The notes beneath the pieces were generated by a model. It searched no databases and was not told where the DNA came from. It saw nothing but the letters and a program-made list of their open reading frames with translations. Below, piece by piece: positions 1-7,667 of a DNA stretch of 44,607 nucleotides. The DNA lies in NCBI GenBank assembly GCA_028281985.1, contig JANQIU010000351.1:1-44607 (forward strand), read 5' to 3'. The stretch comes from Alphaproteobacteria bacterium (GTDB lineage Bacteria > Pseudomonadota > Alphaproteobacteria > DSM-16000 > Inquilinaceae). Made by a program: the position numbers and the translations under genes. Numbering within the stretch: the stretch's first letter is position 1; each line of letters begins with the position of its first letter.

Positions 1-425
1 AGCCGCACGATCTCCTCGGTGCTGGACAGCCCCAGGGCCATCATCTCCGACGGTCCCGGGCGCGTGACGTCTTTGGACAGCCAGATGCCGCCGGGTTCCA
101 GGCCGCGGCTCAGCATGTCCTCCGAGAAGCTGGTCAGGCGCGCCAGCGACTTCTCCACCCGCGGCCCGACTTCGGTGCGGGACCCGCGACGACGGTTCAA
201 CAGGCCGCCGGTGACCAGCCCCTCCAAAGCTTTGCGCACCGTCACCCGCGACACTGAAAGCGCATCCGACATCGCCCGCTCGCTGGGCAGGACCGCCCCG
301 CGGGCCAGCAGCCTGCCGGTAATCGCAGCCTCCAGCGCGCGTTCCAGTCGCCGGTGCAGGGGACGCCCGGTGCCGTCGTCGGCGATCTGCTGCTTCAAAT
401 GGTCCAGAAGGGCGTCGGGCGTCAT
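1..425 (-). CDS. GntR-family (HutC/UTRA) transcriptional regulator, partial
   Basis: The reverse strand reads MTPDALLDHLKQQI and stays open to the window edge, so the C-terminus is missing (about 141 residues visible). Residues ~20-85 form a GntR winged helix, with the family signature LPSERAMSDALSVSRVTVRKAL. It is followed from ~92 by LARLTSFSEDMLSRGLEPG, which is the usual beginning of the UTRA ligand-binding domain of the HutC subfamily. Such proteins are cytoplasmic repressors that release DNA on binding a small metabolite. It is divergent from the SDR gene and a long dyad lies between them, so it probably controls that operon and itself. The ligand cannot be told from the sequence. The ATG at 425 is the only plausible start close to the domain. 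Confidence 0.88.
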   Translation of the reverse strand, partial: MTPDALLDHLKQQIADDGTGRPLHRRLERALEAAITGRLLARGAVLPSERAMSDALSVSRVTVRKALEGLVTGGLLNRRRGSRTEVGPRVEKSLARLTSFSEDMLSRGLEPGGIWLSKDVTRPGPSEMMALGLSSTEEIVR

Positions 426-593
426 CGGGCCGCCAAATGTGCACAGGGTCCGCTTCTCGGGACGTTCCAGCCATAGCCTGCGCGGATCGAAACGTACAGG
501 TCTCCGACAAGGTGCCGGTCGGGGGCGACGGGCAGCGATGTCTCGGCGTGTGTCACCGTCCACCGGTCTTCGCACGATGTCGCACCCGAGAGT

Positions 594-636
594 GGTTGAC
601 GCCGTCTACAAACGACTTAAGTAGACGCCGTCAACC
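594..636. promoter_or_regulatory. Long dyad (operator) in the divergent gntR/SDR promoter region
   Basis: Two 16-bp arms (594-609 and 621-636) are inverted copies with one mismatch, separated by 11 bp. Each outer end carries TTGACG, a good -35 hexamer, and on both strands a weak -10-like hexamer follows 17 bp later. The dyad could therefore hold both divergent promoters and be the binding site of the GntR regulator. The inner part has GTCTAC/GTAGAC, in keeping with the GT...AC ends of GntR operators. It ends 13 bp before the SDR start codon. Confidence 0.7.
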
Positions 637-649
637 GAATGGAACCGCC

Positions 650-1486
650 ATGCACAACCGCCCACTGACCCGCCTTGCCAAGCGATACGGCCCCTGGGCG
701 CTGATCACCGGCGCTTCGGACGGGATCGGCCGGGATATCGCCGACTGTGCCGCCGCGTCCGGCATCAACCTCGTCCTGGTGGCCCGGCAGCGGGACCGGC
801 TGGAGCGTGTCGCCGGTGATCTGTCGACCCGCTACCACGTCGGTGCACGGGTGATCGACGCCGACCTCGGTGAACCTGGCGCGGCAACGGAGATCCTTAG
901 GGCTACCGGGGATCTAGACATCGGTCTGCTGGTCGCCTGCGCGGGATTCGGCACCTCCGGCGCATTCATCGACGGCGACCTCGACCAGGAACTAGACATG
1001 GTCGACGTCAACTGCCGGGCGGTACTGGCGCTGACCCATCCCTTCGCCCGGCGGTTCGCCGAACGCCGTCGCGGCGGCATCGTCCTGATGGGCTCGCTGC
1101 TGGCATTCCAGGGCGTGGCACGGGCCGCCAACTACGCCGCGACCAAGGCCTATGTGCAGACCCTTGCCGAGGGCCTGCACCGGGAACTCAAGCCCTACGG
1201 CGTCGACGTCCTGGCCGCCGCGCCCGGGCCGGTCCACACCGGCTTCGCCGATCGCGCCGGCATGACGATGGGCATGGGCCTGCGCCCGGAGCAGATCGGC
1301 CGCGCCACCCTCGATGCCCTGGGACGGCGGGTGACCGTCCGGCCCGGCTGGCTGTCGAAGCTGCTGGAGGCCTCGTTCATCGGCCAGCCCCGATGGATGC
1401 GATCCCGCATCCTGGGGCTGGTGATGAAGGGCATGACCCGGCCGCAGGCGGCGCCGGGCGCAAGCCGGGAGACGGGTCATGCCTGA
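650..1486 (+). CDS. Short-chain dehydrogenase/reductase (SDR)
   Basis: A 278-residue classical SDR. The NAD(P)-binding motif TGASDGIG lies at about residues 20-27, ACAGFG stands in place of the NNAG motif, GSLLAFQG supplies the catalytic Ser, and YAATK supplies Tyr and Lys. The C-terminal third (RPGWLSKLLEASFIGQPRWMRSRI) resembles the long-chain-type SDRs of the DltE/YqjQ kind that act on lipophilic ketones or acyl substrates. The ATG at 650 was chosen because it begins just before the Rossmann fold; an in-frame ATG far upstream would run through the dyad. It overlaps the lipoprotein gene by 8 bp and is probably controlled by the divergent GntR regulator. The substrate is unknown. Confidence 0.9.
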   Translation: MHNRPLTRLAKRYGPWALITGASDGIGRDIADCAAASGINLVLVARQRDRLERVAGDLSTRYHVGARVIDADLGEPGAATEILRATGDLDIGLLVACAGFGTSGAFIDGDLDQELDMVDVNCRAVLALTHPFARRFAERRRGGIVLMGSLLAFQGVARAANYAATKAYVQTLAEGLHRELKPYGVDVLAAAPGPVHTGFADRAGMTMGMGLRPEQIGRATLDALGRRVTVRPGWLSKLLEASFIGQPRWMRSRILGLVMKGMTRPQAAPGASRETGHA

Positions 1487-2000
1487 GCGGCGCAAGCGAA
1501 GCCGGCGCTGGCTGGTCGGGGGTGCGGTGCTGGCGCTCGCGGTGCTGCCGATGCTCAGCCTGAATGGCTGCGCGATCTCGACACCGTACCGAACCAGTGA
1601 CGACGGGACAGTGCCGCCGGCGAACGACACGGTTCTGGTGGTGATCACCCACAGTGAACTGGCCGAAGGCACCGACAGCGAATCGGATTTCTGGTCGAAC
1701 GTGTCGGCCGTCGCGGACTCGTTGGACGGGCGTCCCGGGTTCGTCGGTTACCGGCTGCGCCGGCAGTTGCTGGGCCGGAACTCCTGGACCATGACCGCCT
1801 GGGCCGACGAAGCCAGCCTGGAAGCATTCGTCCAGAGCGACGTTCACCAGACCGCCATCCGCGAAGGCTGGCCGGCCCTGGCCCGCGCCCGCTTCGCCCG
1901 GGTGACCCTGCCGCGGTCGGACATGCCGATCTCCTGGGACCGGGCCGTAGCGATCCTGGACGCGCAGGGCCGAGAGTCCGTGAACACCCAGAACCGGTAA
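1479..2000 (+). CDS. Predicted lipoprotein with ABM/DUF3291-like alpha-beta barrel
   Basis: A 173-residue protein. The N-terminus has an Arg-rich n-region, a hydrophobic stretch and a lipobox ending LNGC at about residues 28-31, so the mature protein should be lipid-anchored on the periplasmic side. The rest (VLVVITHSEL, then ESDFWSNVSAVADSLDGRPGFVGYRLRRQL, MTAWADEASLEAFVQSDVH) has the pattern of a dimeric alpha/beta-barrel monooxygenase-like domain: two beta-alpha units, Trp in MTAW, and a following helix. Cytoplasmic versions spread widely; a lipoprotein form is less usual. It starts inside the SDR stop region (8-bp overlap), so the two genes are translationally coupled. The function is unknown; a role with the SDR is inferred only from the coupling. 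Confidence 0.8.
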   Translation: MPERRKRSRRWLVGGAVLALAVLPMLSLNGCAISTPYRTSDDGTVPPANDTVLVVITHSELAEGTDSESDFWSNVSAVADSLDGRPGFVGYRLRRQLLGRNSWTMTAWADEASLEAFVQSDVHQTAIREGWPALARARFARVTLPRSDMPISWDRAVAILDAQGRESVNTQNR

Positions 2001-2075
2001 GCGACGCCGGTTTGCGCCTTGGCCGGCGGAGACCGATACTGCCGCGAACCGATCGGGGAGCGGCGATACACCGGT

Positions 2076-2723
2076 ATGCCTGCACAGAAGCGCAAGAACT
2101 TGCGCGACGCCATCGTCGACGAGGCGCTGAAGATCATCGACGAAACCGGCGTGGAGAGCCTGAGCCTGCGCGAGGTGGCGCGGCGCCTCGGCACCTCGCA
2201 CCAGGCGCCGTACAAGCATTTCCCCAGCCGCGACCACATCCTGGCCGAGGTCCTGTCCCGGGCCTATGGCGACTTCGCCGCGTTCCTGGACGACCGGCCG
2301 AAGACGGGCGACAGCTACACCGATCTGGGCGCCATGGGCCTGCGGTACTTCGAGTATGCCCGGGCGCACCCGCTGCATTACCGCCTGATGTTCAACACGC
2401 CGCCGCCCGATCCGGCGGCCCATCCGGAGATGATGGACCAGGCGCGCCACGCCTTTTCCCTGTTGCGGGATGCGATCGCCGACCTGCCGCTGCAGCACGG
2501 CGATCCGGACGCGCCGGGCGCGGCCGAGTTGGATGCCCTGTTCGTCTGGTCGACCATCCACGGGCTGGTCAGCATCCTGCATTCGGACCTGATCGGCTGC
2601 CTGCAAATCCCGCCGGACGCGCTGGCCCAGGCGATCCCGCGGGTGCTGATGCGGCTCAGTCTTGCCTTGGAGGAAGCCGAACCGGCGCCGACCAGTAGCG
2701 GCACGCTTCAAAGCGACCCCTGA
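2076..2723 (+). CDS. TetR/AcrR-family regulator with WHG-type C-terminal domain
   Basis: A 215-residue regulator. The N-terminal helix-turn-helix is clear: RDAIVDEALKIIDETGVESLSLREVARRL followed by TSHQAPYKHFPSRDHIL. The C-terminal half contains WSTIHGLVSIL, matching the conserved W-H-G region of the TetR_C WHG family. The ATG at 2076 (MPAQKRKN) is preferred to an upstream in-frame start at 2019, since the added residues are not like the family; a GGGGAG stands about 15 bp upstream, which is somewhat far. It follows the SDR-lipoprotein pair on the same strand after a 75-bp gap. Its target and ligand are unknown. Confidence 0.88.
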   Translation: MPAQKRKNLRDAIVDEALKIIDETGVESLSLREVARRLGTSHQAPYKHFPSRDHILAEVLSRAYGDFAAFLDDRPKTGDSYTDLGAMGLRYFEYARAHPLHYRLMFNTPPPDPAAHPEMMDQARHAFSLLRDAIADLPLQHGDPDAPGAAELDALFVWSTIHGLVSILHSDLIGCLQIPPDALAQAIPRVLMRLSLALEEAEPAPTSSGTLQSDP

Positions 2724-2734
2724 CCGGAAACCCG

Positions 2735-2907
2735 GACAGGATCGCCGGAATCGTCCTGGCCGGTGGCCGGTCCCGACGCATGGGCCGCGACAAGCGCTTC
2801 TGTCAGCTTTGGCAGCGCACACGCCGTTACCGGGGCAAGGCGAGCAGGATCCCCTGGTCAACGTCAACACCGAAGCGGACTGGCAGGCGGTGACCCGATG
2901 GCGGCAG
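2735..2907 (+). pseudogene. mobA: Relic of molybdenum cofactor guanylyltransferase MobA
   Basis: From 2741 one frame reads IAGIVLAGGRSRRMGRDK, which is the nucleotide-binding N-terminus of MobA (LAGGxSxRMGxxK). From 2848 a different frame reads DPLVNVNTEADWQAV, which matches the conserved C-terminal end of MobA (FFNVNTPEDL). Only about 170 bp lie between start and end where an intact gene would need about 600, and the two parts are in different frames. There is no start codon before the first motif. This is best explained as a gene broken by a large internal deletion. It begins a few bases after the tetR stop. Confidence 0.72.
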
Positions 2908-3053
2908 CCCACCCGATCGTCTATCGTAGGGCGCGCGCCGGAAGCGACCCGGGCCGATAACGTCCCGGAGCATGCCAGCGATCCGATGGATCCTGAGCGT
3001 GGCTGCGTCGACCCGGTTGCGGACCTTGTCCTGACCGAAAGGCACGGACGACC

Positions 3054-4376
3054 ATGCCGCCATCATCGATGATCGAAGGGGTGCTGCGCCGGATTACCGC
3101 CCAGGGCCGCTCGCTGATCGGCCAGTCGCGCCGGAATGCCGACCTGATCGCCGAATGCAAGACGATCGTTTCGACCGCCGGCCAGGCCTCGGGGCTGGCC
3201 CGGGCGCGTGACGTGCTCGACCAGTACGCCGCCGCCAACGACGATCGGAAGCTCGCCTTCCTGACCGGGCTGGCCACCCAGTTCGGCCCCGACGCCGAAG
3301 CGCTGGGTGCCTGCATCGACAGCTATCTGTCCGGGCATTCGCCGGCCGGCATGCGCGACCTGCACCAGGTATCGGAGCCGGGCGGGGTCGAGGTCATCCG
3401 GCGGTTGAACCGCGCACCCGGTGCCACGGCCGATCTTCTGTCCATGCGCACCGACGTCCTGCGGCTGAAGCGGGACAATGCCGAACTAGAGGCCCTGGAC
3501 CGCGATTTCCGTCACCTGTTCGGGTCGTGGTTCAATCTCGGCTTTCTGGAGATGCGGCGGATCGACTGGTCGGTCCCGGCCGAGATCCTGGAGAAGTTCA
3601 TCACCTACGAGGCGGTCCACGAGTTCCGCGGCTGGGAGGATCTGCGGCGGCGGGTCGGTGCGCCCGACCGGCGCCTGTACGCCTTCTTCCATCCCTCCAT
3701 GCCGGCCGAACCGTTGATCTTCGTCCAGGTCGCGCTGACCCGGGACATCCCCCGGGCCATCGCCCCGATCCTGGCCGAGGACCGGGCGACCCTGCCGCCG
3801 CAGGAGGCGAACACGGCCGTTTTCTACTCCATCACAAACTGCCAGGAGGGATTGCGCGGCATCGCCTTCGGCAGCTTCCTGATCAAGCAGGTGGTCGAGC
3901 AACTGCGCTTCGAACTGGAGGGGCTGGAGCGGTTCGTCACCCTGTCGCCGGTGCCGGGGCTTCGCGCCTGGGCCGAGGACCCGGCCAACGCGGACGGCCT
4001 GCTGGCGCCGCGACATGTGGCGGCGATCGCCGCCCTGGACACCAATTGGGCCGGCGAGGGCCTGCCGGAGGAAGCGCGCAGCCCGGCGCTGAGCGAGATC
4101 GCGGCGATCTACCTGACCCGGGCGACCCGGTCGGAAGGCGGTGCCCGCGATCCGGTGGCGCATTTCCACCTGGGCAACGGCGCCCGGCTGGAGGCGATCA
4201 ATCCGGGCGCCGATACCGGCCGGCGCGGCTGGGCCCGGTCCTGGGGCGTGATGGTGAACTACCTCTACGACTTCGCCAGCATCGAGCGGAACCACGAGGC
4301 CTACGCCAATGACGGGGCGGTCATCGCCTCGTCCGCCATTCGACGGTTGGGCCGCCCGCGGAAAGAGCGGGGCTGA
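3054..4376 (+). CDS. Malonyl-CoA decarboxylase (MCD family)
   Basis: A 440-residue cytoplasmic enzyme that converts malonyl-CoA to acetyl-CoA and CO2. The N-terminal helical domain (about 1-140) is followed by the catalytic acetyltransferase-like domain with the family hallmarks FFHPSMPAEPLIFVQVAL (~211-228), FYSITNCQEGLRGIAFGSF (~257-275) and TLSPVPG with the catalytic Ser at ~298. The His of FHLGNGA (~372) corresponds to the catalytic His known from the human enzyme. Length is normal for the bacterial family. GAAAGG 11 bp upstream supports the ATG at 3054; a second ATG at 3069 lacks a ribosome site. It stands alone, without malonyl-CoA synthetase (matB) or the matC transporter in view. Confidence 0.93.
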   Translation: MPPSSMIEGVLRRITAQGRSLIGQSRRNADLIAECKTIVSTAGQASGLARARDVLDQYAAANDDRKLAFLTGLATQFGPDAEALGACIDSYLSGHSPAGMRDLHQVSEPGGVEVIRRLNRAPGATADLLSMRTDVLRLKRDNAELEALDRDFRHLFGSWFNLGFLEMRRIDWSVPAEILEKFITYEAVHEFRGWEDLRRRVGAPDRRLYAFFHPSMPAEPLIFVQVALTRDIPRAIAPILAEDRATLPPQEANTAVFYSITNCQEGLRGIAFGSFLIKQVVEQLRFELEGLERFVTLSPVPGLRAWAEDPANADGLLAPRHVAAIAALDTNWAGEGLPEEARSPALSEIAAIYLTRATRSEGGARDPVAHFHLGNGARLEAINPGADTGRRGWARSWGVMVNYLYDFASIERNHEAYANDGAVIASSAIRRLGRPRKERG

Positions 4377-4474
4377 CCCCACCACGACATTCTCCAGCTT
4401 GCGCGGAACTGTCACGGGACGGTCATATCTCGGCAACGTGCCTGTTTTGTTGCCCGGTTACGCTGTGCCGTCCG

Positions 4475-4490
4475 GCAGGCATTCGCCTGC
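4475..4490. other. Small hairpin in the leader of the binding-protein gene
   Basis: A perfect 6-bp stem (GCAGGC / GCCTGC) with a 4-base loop lies 30 bp before the start codon of the binding-protein gene. There is no T-run, so it is not a typical terminator. It may shape the 5' leader of the transporter mRNA. Nothing else definite was seen in 4377-4519. Confidence 0.3.
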
Positions 4491-4519
4491 GCCTCACAGC
4501 ATCAACTGGGAATACGGCC

Positions 4520-5824
4520 ATGAACCGCATCATTGCGTCCGGGCTCGCTGCCGCTGTCGGCTGCACGCTCGCCGCCGGCGCCGCCGCGCAGGAGACGATC
4601 GAGATCGACTACTTCTTCTGGAGCCCCGACCGGATGGAGTTGGAACAGCGGCTGATCGATGCCTACATGGCCGCCAATCCCGGCGTGACCATCAACGTCC
4701 AGGCGCAGCCGCCGAGCGATTACTGGCCGCGCATGTCGGCGCTGGCCGCCGCCGGCGACCTGCCGGACGTGTTCTACATGTCCAGCGGCTTCATCGAGGA
4801 GTGGCAGGGCAACGGCCTGCTGGCCAACCTCCAGCCTTACGTCGACCAGTTGGATCTGTCCGACTACTACACCGGCACCTTCGGCCCGGCCCGCTTCCCC
4901 GACAGCGACACCGGCGACATGTACGCCTTCCCGGTCAACTGGGTCGGGCCGGTGCTCTTCTACAATCAGGATGCCTTCGACGCGGCCGGCCTGGACTACC
5001 CGTCCGACGATTGGACCTGGGACGAGTTCCTGGCCGCCGCCCAGGCGCTGACCGTCGACGAGAACGGGGACGGCCGCGCGGAGCAGTACGGCTTCTGGGC
5101 CTATGGCCGCTACGCCCAGATCGAGCCCTGGGTCTATCGCAACGGTGGCCGGCTGCTGAACCCGGCGGGCACCCGCCTGGACCCGACGCCGGAAGCCGTG
5201 GAGGCCCTGCGGTTCGTGACCGACCTGACCCGCGAGCACGGCGTGGCGCCGACCCCGGCGGAGATGGAAGGCATCCGCCAGCAGGACGTGTTCCCCATGG
5301 GCCTGGCCGCCATGTGGGTGGACGGCAGCTGGAACGTCGCCAACACCCGCACCGTGGCCGGCGACGACTTCAACTGGGGCATCGCCCTGGTGCCCCAGGG
5401 GCCGAGCGCCACCCCGGACACCATGCGCGCCTATACCTGGATCGACATGCTGGCGATGTCCCCGGACACCGAGCATCCCGAGCAGGTCTGGGACTTCATC
5501 CAGTTCATGACCAGCGGTGAGCGGGACGCCACCGACTTCGCCGGCGGCATGGTGCCGTCCAACCGGGTCACCGCCGAATCCGACGCCTGGCTGGAACGCG
5601 ACCAGCAGCCGGGCAACAAGGAGGTGATCCTGCAGCTCGGCGCCATGCCCGGCACCACCAGCTTCACCCAGGGCTGGAGCGAATGGCGCGGCTATGGCCC
5701 GGCCGACAGCGGCGGCATGAACGGCGAGCTGGACGAGGTGTTCAACGGCCGCAAGACCCTGGATGAGGCGATGGCCGCCTTCGTCGACTTCGGCAACAGC
5801 GTGCTGACCCGGTACTACCCGTAA
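4520..5824 (+). CDS. ABC transporter substrate-binding protein, family 1 (sugar/glycerol-phosphate type)
   Basis: A 434-residue periplasmic protein. Residues 1-23 are a standard signal peptide with cleavage probably after AAGAAA and before QET. The mature part has the UgpB/MalE pattern: IDYFFWSPDRMELEQRLIDAYMAANPGV at the start, DLPDVFYMSSGFIEEW near residue 80-95, and a hinge region with VNWVGPVLFYNQDAF. It binds the substrate and delivers it to the two permeases that follow. A hairpin separates it from the first permease gene, as in other binding-protein operons where the first product is made in excess. The ligand cannot be assigned; the nearby DeoR regulator and EEP hydrolase favour a sugar, polyol or phosphorylated polyol. 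Confidence 0.93.
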   Translation: MNRIIASGLAAAVGCTLAAGAAAQETIEIDYFFWSPDRMELEQRLIDAYMAANPGVTINVQAQPPSDYWPRMSALAAAGDLPDVFYMSSGFIEEWQGNGLLANLQPYVDQLDLSDYYTGTFGPARFPDSDTGDMYAFPVNWVGPVLFYNQDAFDAAGLDYPSDDWTWDEFLAAAQALTVDENGDGRAEQYGFWAYGRYAQIEPWVYRNGGRLLNPAGTRLDPTPEAVEALRFVTDLTREHGVAPTPAEMEGIRQQDVFPMGLAAMWVDGSWNVANTRTVAGDDFNWGIALVPQGPSATPDTMRAYTWIDMLAMSPDTEHPEQVWDFIQFMTSGERDATDFAGGMVPSNRVTAESDAWLERDQQPGNKEVILQLGAMPGTTSFTQGWSEWRGYGPADSGGMNGELDEVFNGRKTLDEAMAAFVDFGNSVLTRYYP

Positions 5825-5840
5825 CCCGGACGGCAAGGGA

Positions 5841-5864
5841 GGGGGTGCCGTCGATGGCGCCCCC
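5841..5864 (+). other. Intercistronic hairpin between binding-protein and permease genes
   Basis: A 9-bp stem (GGGGGTGCC pairing with GGCGCCCCC, one G-U pair) with a 6-base loop fills the 52-bp gap. There is no T-run. The position resembles the intercistronic hairpins that protect binding-protein mRNA and lower expression of the downstream permeases. The permease start at 5877 has no obvious ribosome site after the stem; the only strong purine tract is inside the left arm. Confidence 0.55.
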
Positions 5865-5876
5865 CTTCTCCCGGTC

Positions 5877-6749
5877 ATGCGCCGCGCACCGATTACCCCG
5901 TATCTGTTCCTGGCGCCGATGGTGGTGGGCCTGCTGGTCTTCCGCGTCATTCCCATCGGCGTGTCGTTCTTCGCCAGCTTCACCCATTGGAACGTGATCG
6001 CCCCGCCGCAATGGGCGGGGCTGGCCAACTACCGGGAGATGCTGGGGTCCGCCGATTTCTGGCGGGTCCTGGGCAACACCAGCCTGTTCGCGGCCATGTA
6101 TGTGCCCGGCGTCATGATCATCGGGCTGGCACTGGCCGTGTTGGTCAACCGCAAGCTGCGGGGGATCACCTTCTTCCGCGGTCTGTTCTTCATGCCCTAC
6201 ATCACCTCGCTGGTGGCGGTGGCGCTGGCCTGGCGCTGGGTGTTCTCCACCCGGTTCGGCCTGCTGAACAACGCGCTGATCGAGGTGTTCGGGATCACCA
6301 ACCCGCCGGCCTGGCTGTCCGATCCGATCTGGGCGCTGCCGTCGGTGGCGATCGTCTATATCTGGCAGTCGGCCGGTTTCGTGATGTTGCTGTTCCTGGC
6401 CGGGTTGCAGAGCATCGACCGCACCCTGCACGACGCCGCCCGGCTGGACGGCGCCACCGCCTGGCAGAGCTTCCGTTACGTCACGCTGCCGCTGCTGTCG
6501 CCGGTGGTGTTTTTCGTGATGATCATCAGCCTGATCACCTCGTCCCAGACCTTCGAGGTGACCTACGCCCTGACCCGAGGCGGCCCCAACGGCGCCTCGA
6601 CCACCCTGGCCTACAGCGTTTTCCAGAACGCCTTCGTCTTCTACCGGATGGGCTATGCCTCGGCGCTGGCCTACACGCTGTTCGCCCTGGTCGGCACTCT
6701 GACGCTGCTGAACTTCACCCTGCGCCGCCGGTGGGTGCATTATGGTTGA
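5877..6749 (+). CDS. ABC transporter permease, MalF/UgpA type
   Basis: A 290-residue inner-membrane protein with about six hydrophobic segments, beginning PYLFLAPMVVGLLVFRVIP. The cytoplasmic EAA loop that docks the ATPase is clear: DAARLDGATAWQSFRYVTLPLLSP (about residues 188-211). It forms the translocation pore together with the next gene product. The ATG at 5877 is used because no in-frame alternative exists upstream. The end overlaps the next permease by 8 bp. Confidence 0.93.
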   Translation: MRRAPITPYLFLAPMVVGLLVFRVIPIGVSFFASFTHWNVIAPPQWAGLANYREMLGSADFWRVLGNTSLFAAMYVPGVMIIGLALAVLVNRKLRGITFFRGLFFMPYITSLVAVALAWRWVFSTRFGLLNNALIEVFGITNPPAWLSDPIWALPSVAIVYIWQSAGFVMLLFLAGLQSIDRTLHDAARLDGATAWQSFRYVTLPLLSPVVFFVMIISLITSSQTFEVTYALTRGGPNGASTTLAYSVFQNAFVFYRMGYASALAYTLFALVGTLTLLNFTLRRRWVHYG

Positions 6750-7632
6750 TCGCGCCGGCACGCTGACACTGCCGGCCGTTCGGAGCGGGTCGCTGCGCCG
6801 GGACCGGATGGCCACGCAGACGCTGATCTACGTGTTCCTGATCGCCTTCGCCGCGATCACCGTGTTTCCCTTCGCCTGGATGGTGATCACCTCGCTGAAG
6901 GACCCGCGGGACGTCTTCCGTATCCCGCCAAGCCTGGTGCCGGGGCTGCTGTTCACCGACCAGCCGCTGGCCAACTACCAGACCATCTTCACCGAGCTGA
7001 ACTTCGCCCGCTATCTGTTCAACTCGGCCTTCGTGGCCACCACCTGCGCCATCGGGCAGTGCGTGACCTGCTCGCTGGCCGGCTTCGCTTTCGCCCGGAT
7101 GGACTTCCCCGCCAAGCGCTGGCTGTTCATCGGCCTGCTGGCGACCCTGTTCGTGCCGGTGGAGGTGACGATCATCCCGGAGTTCCTGTTGATGATCCAG
7201 CTTGGCTGGCTGGACACCTATCTGCCGCTGATCGTGCCGTCGCTAATGGTCGGCGCCTTCGGCACCTTCCTGTTGACCGAGTTCTTCAAGACCATCCCGC
7301 GCGACTACGAGGAAGCGGCGGCGGTCGAGGGCGCCAACGCCTTCCAGGTCTACTGGCACGTGTTCCTGCCACTGTCCCGGCCGGCGCTGGCCAGCCTGTT
7401 CGTCGTCGCCTTCATCACCAACTGGAACGAGCTGCTGCGCCCGGTCCTCTACATCACCAACCCGGACCTGCGCACCGTGCCGCTGGCGCTGATGTCGTTC
7501 CAGGGCGAGTACGAATCCGCCTGGACGCTGCTGATGGCCGGAGCGGTGTTGTCGATCCTGCCGATGGTGCTCGTGTACCTGGCCGCGCAGCGCTACATCG
7601 TCCAAGGCTTCATGTCGTCGGGCATCAAGTAG
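6742..7632 (+). CDS. ABC transporter permease, MalG/UgpE type
   Basis: A 296-residue second pore subunit. The first membrane segment is LIYVFLIAFAAITVFPFAWMV, followed by the family signature MVITSLKDPRDVF. The EAA loop reads EEAAAVEGANAFQVYWHVFLPLSRPAL (about 189-215). Its start lies within the end of the preceding gene. No ATP-binding subunit follows; instead the next gene is on the opposite strand. The importer must borrow an ATPase from elsewhere in the genome, as known for some family 1 sugar transporters that share a common MsmK/UgpC-like ATPase. Confidence 0.93.
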   Translation: MVDRAGTLTLPAVRSGSLRRDRMATQTLIYVFLIAFAAITVFPFAWMVITSLKDPRDVFRIPPSLVPGLLFTDQPLANYQTIFTELNFARYLFNSAFVATTCAIGQCVTCSLAGFAFARMDFPAKRWLFIGLLATLFVPVEVTIIPEFLLMIQLGWLDTYLPLIVPSLMVGAFGTFLLTEFFKTIPRDYEEAAAVEGANAFQVYWHVFLPLSRPALASLFVVAFITNWNELLRPVLYITNPDLRTVPLALMSFQGEYESAWTLLMAGAVLSILPMVLVYLAAQRYIVQGFMSSGIK

Positions 7633-7667
7633 CCGTTGCCCAAAGTCGCTTTCGCAGCGCACCGGCG

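Noticed and set aside
3054-5520. Long open frames on both strands across the decarboxylase and transporter genes
   Set aside because: High-GC DNA keeps shadow frames open; their Arg/Gly/Pro-rich products have no family pattern, while the called frames have complete motifs.
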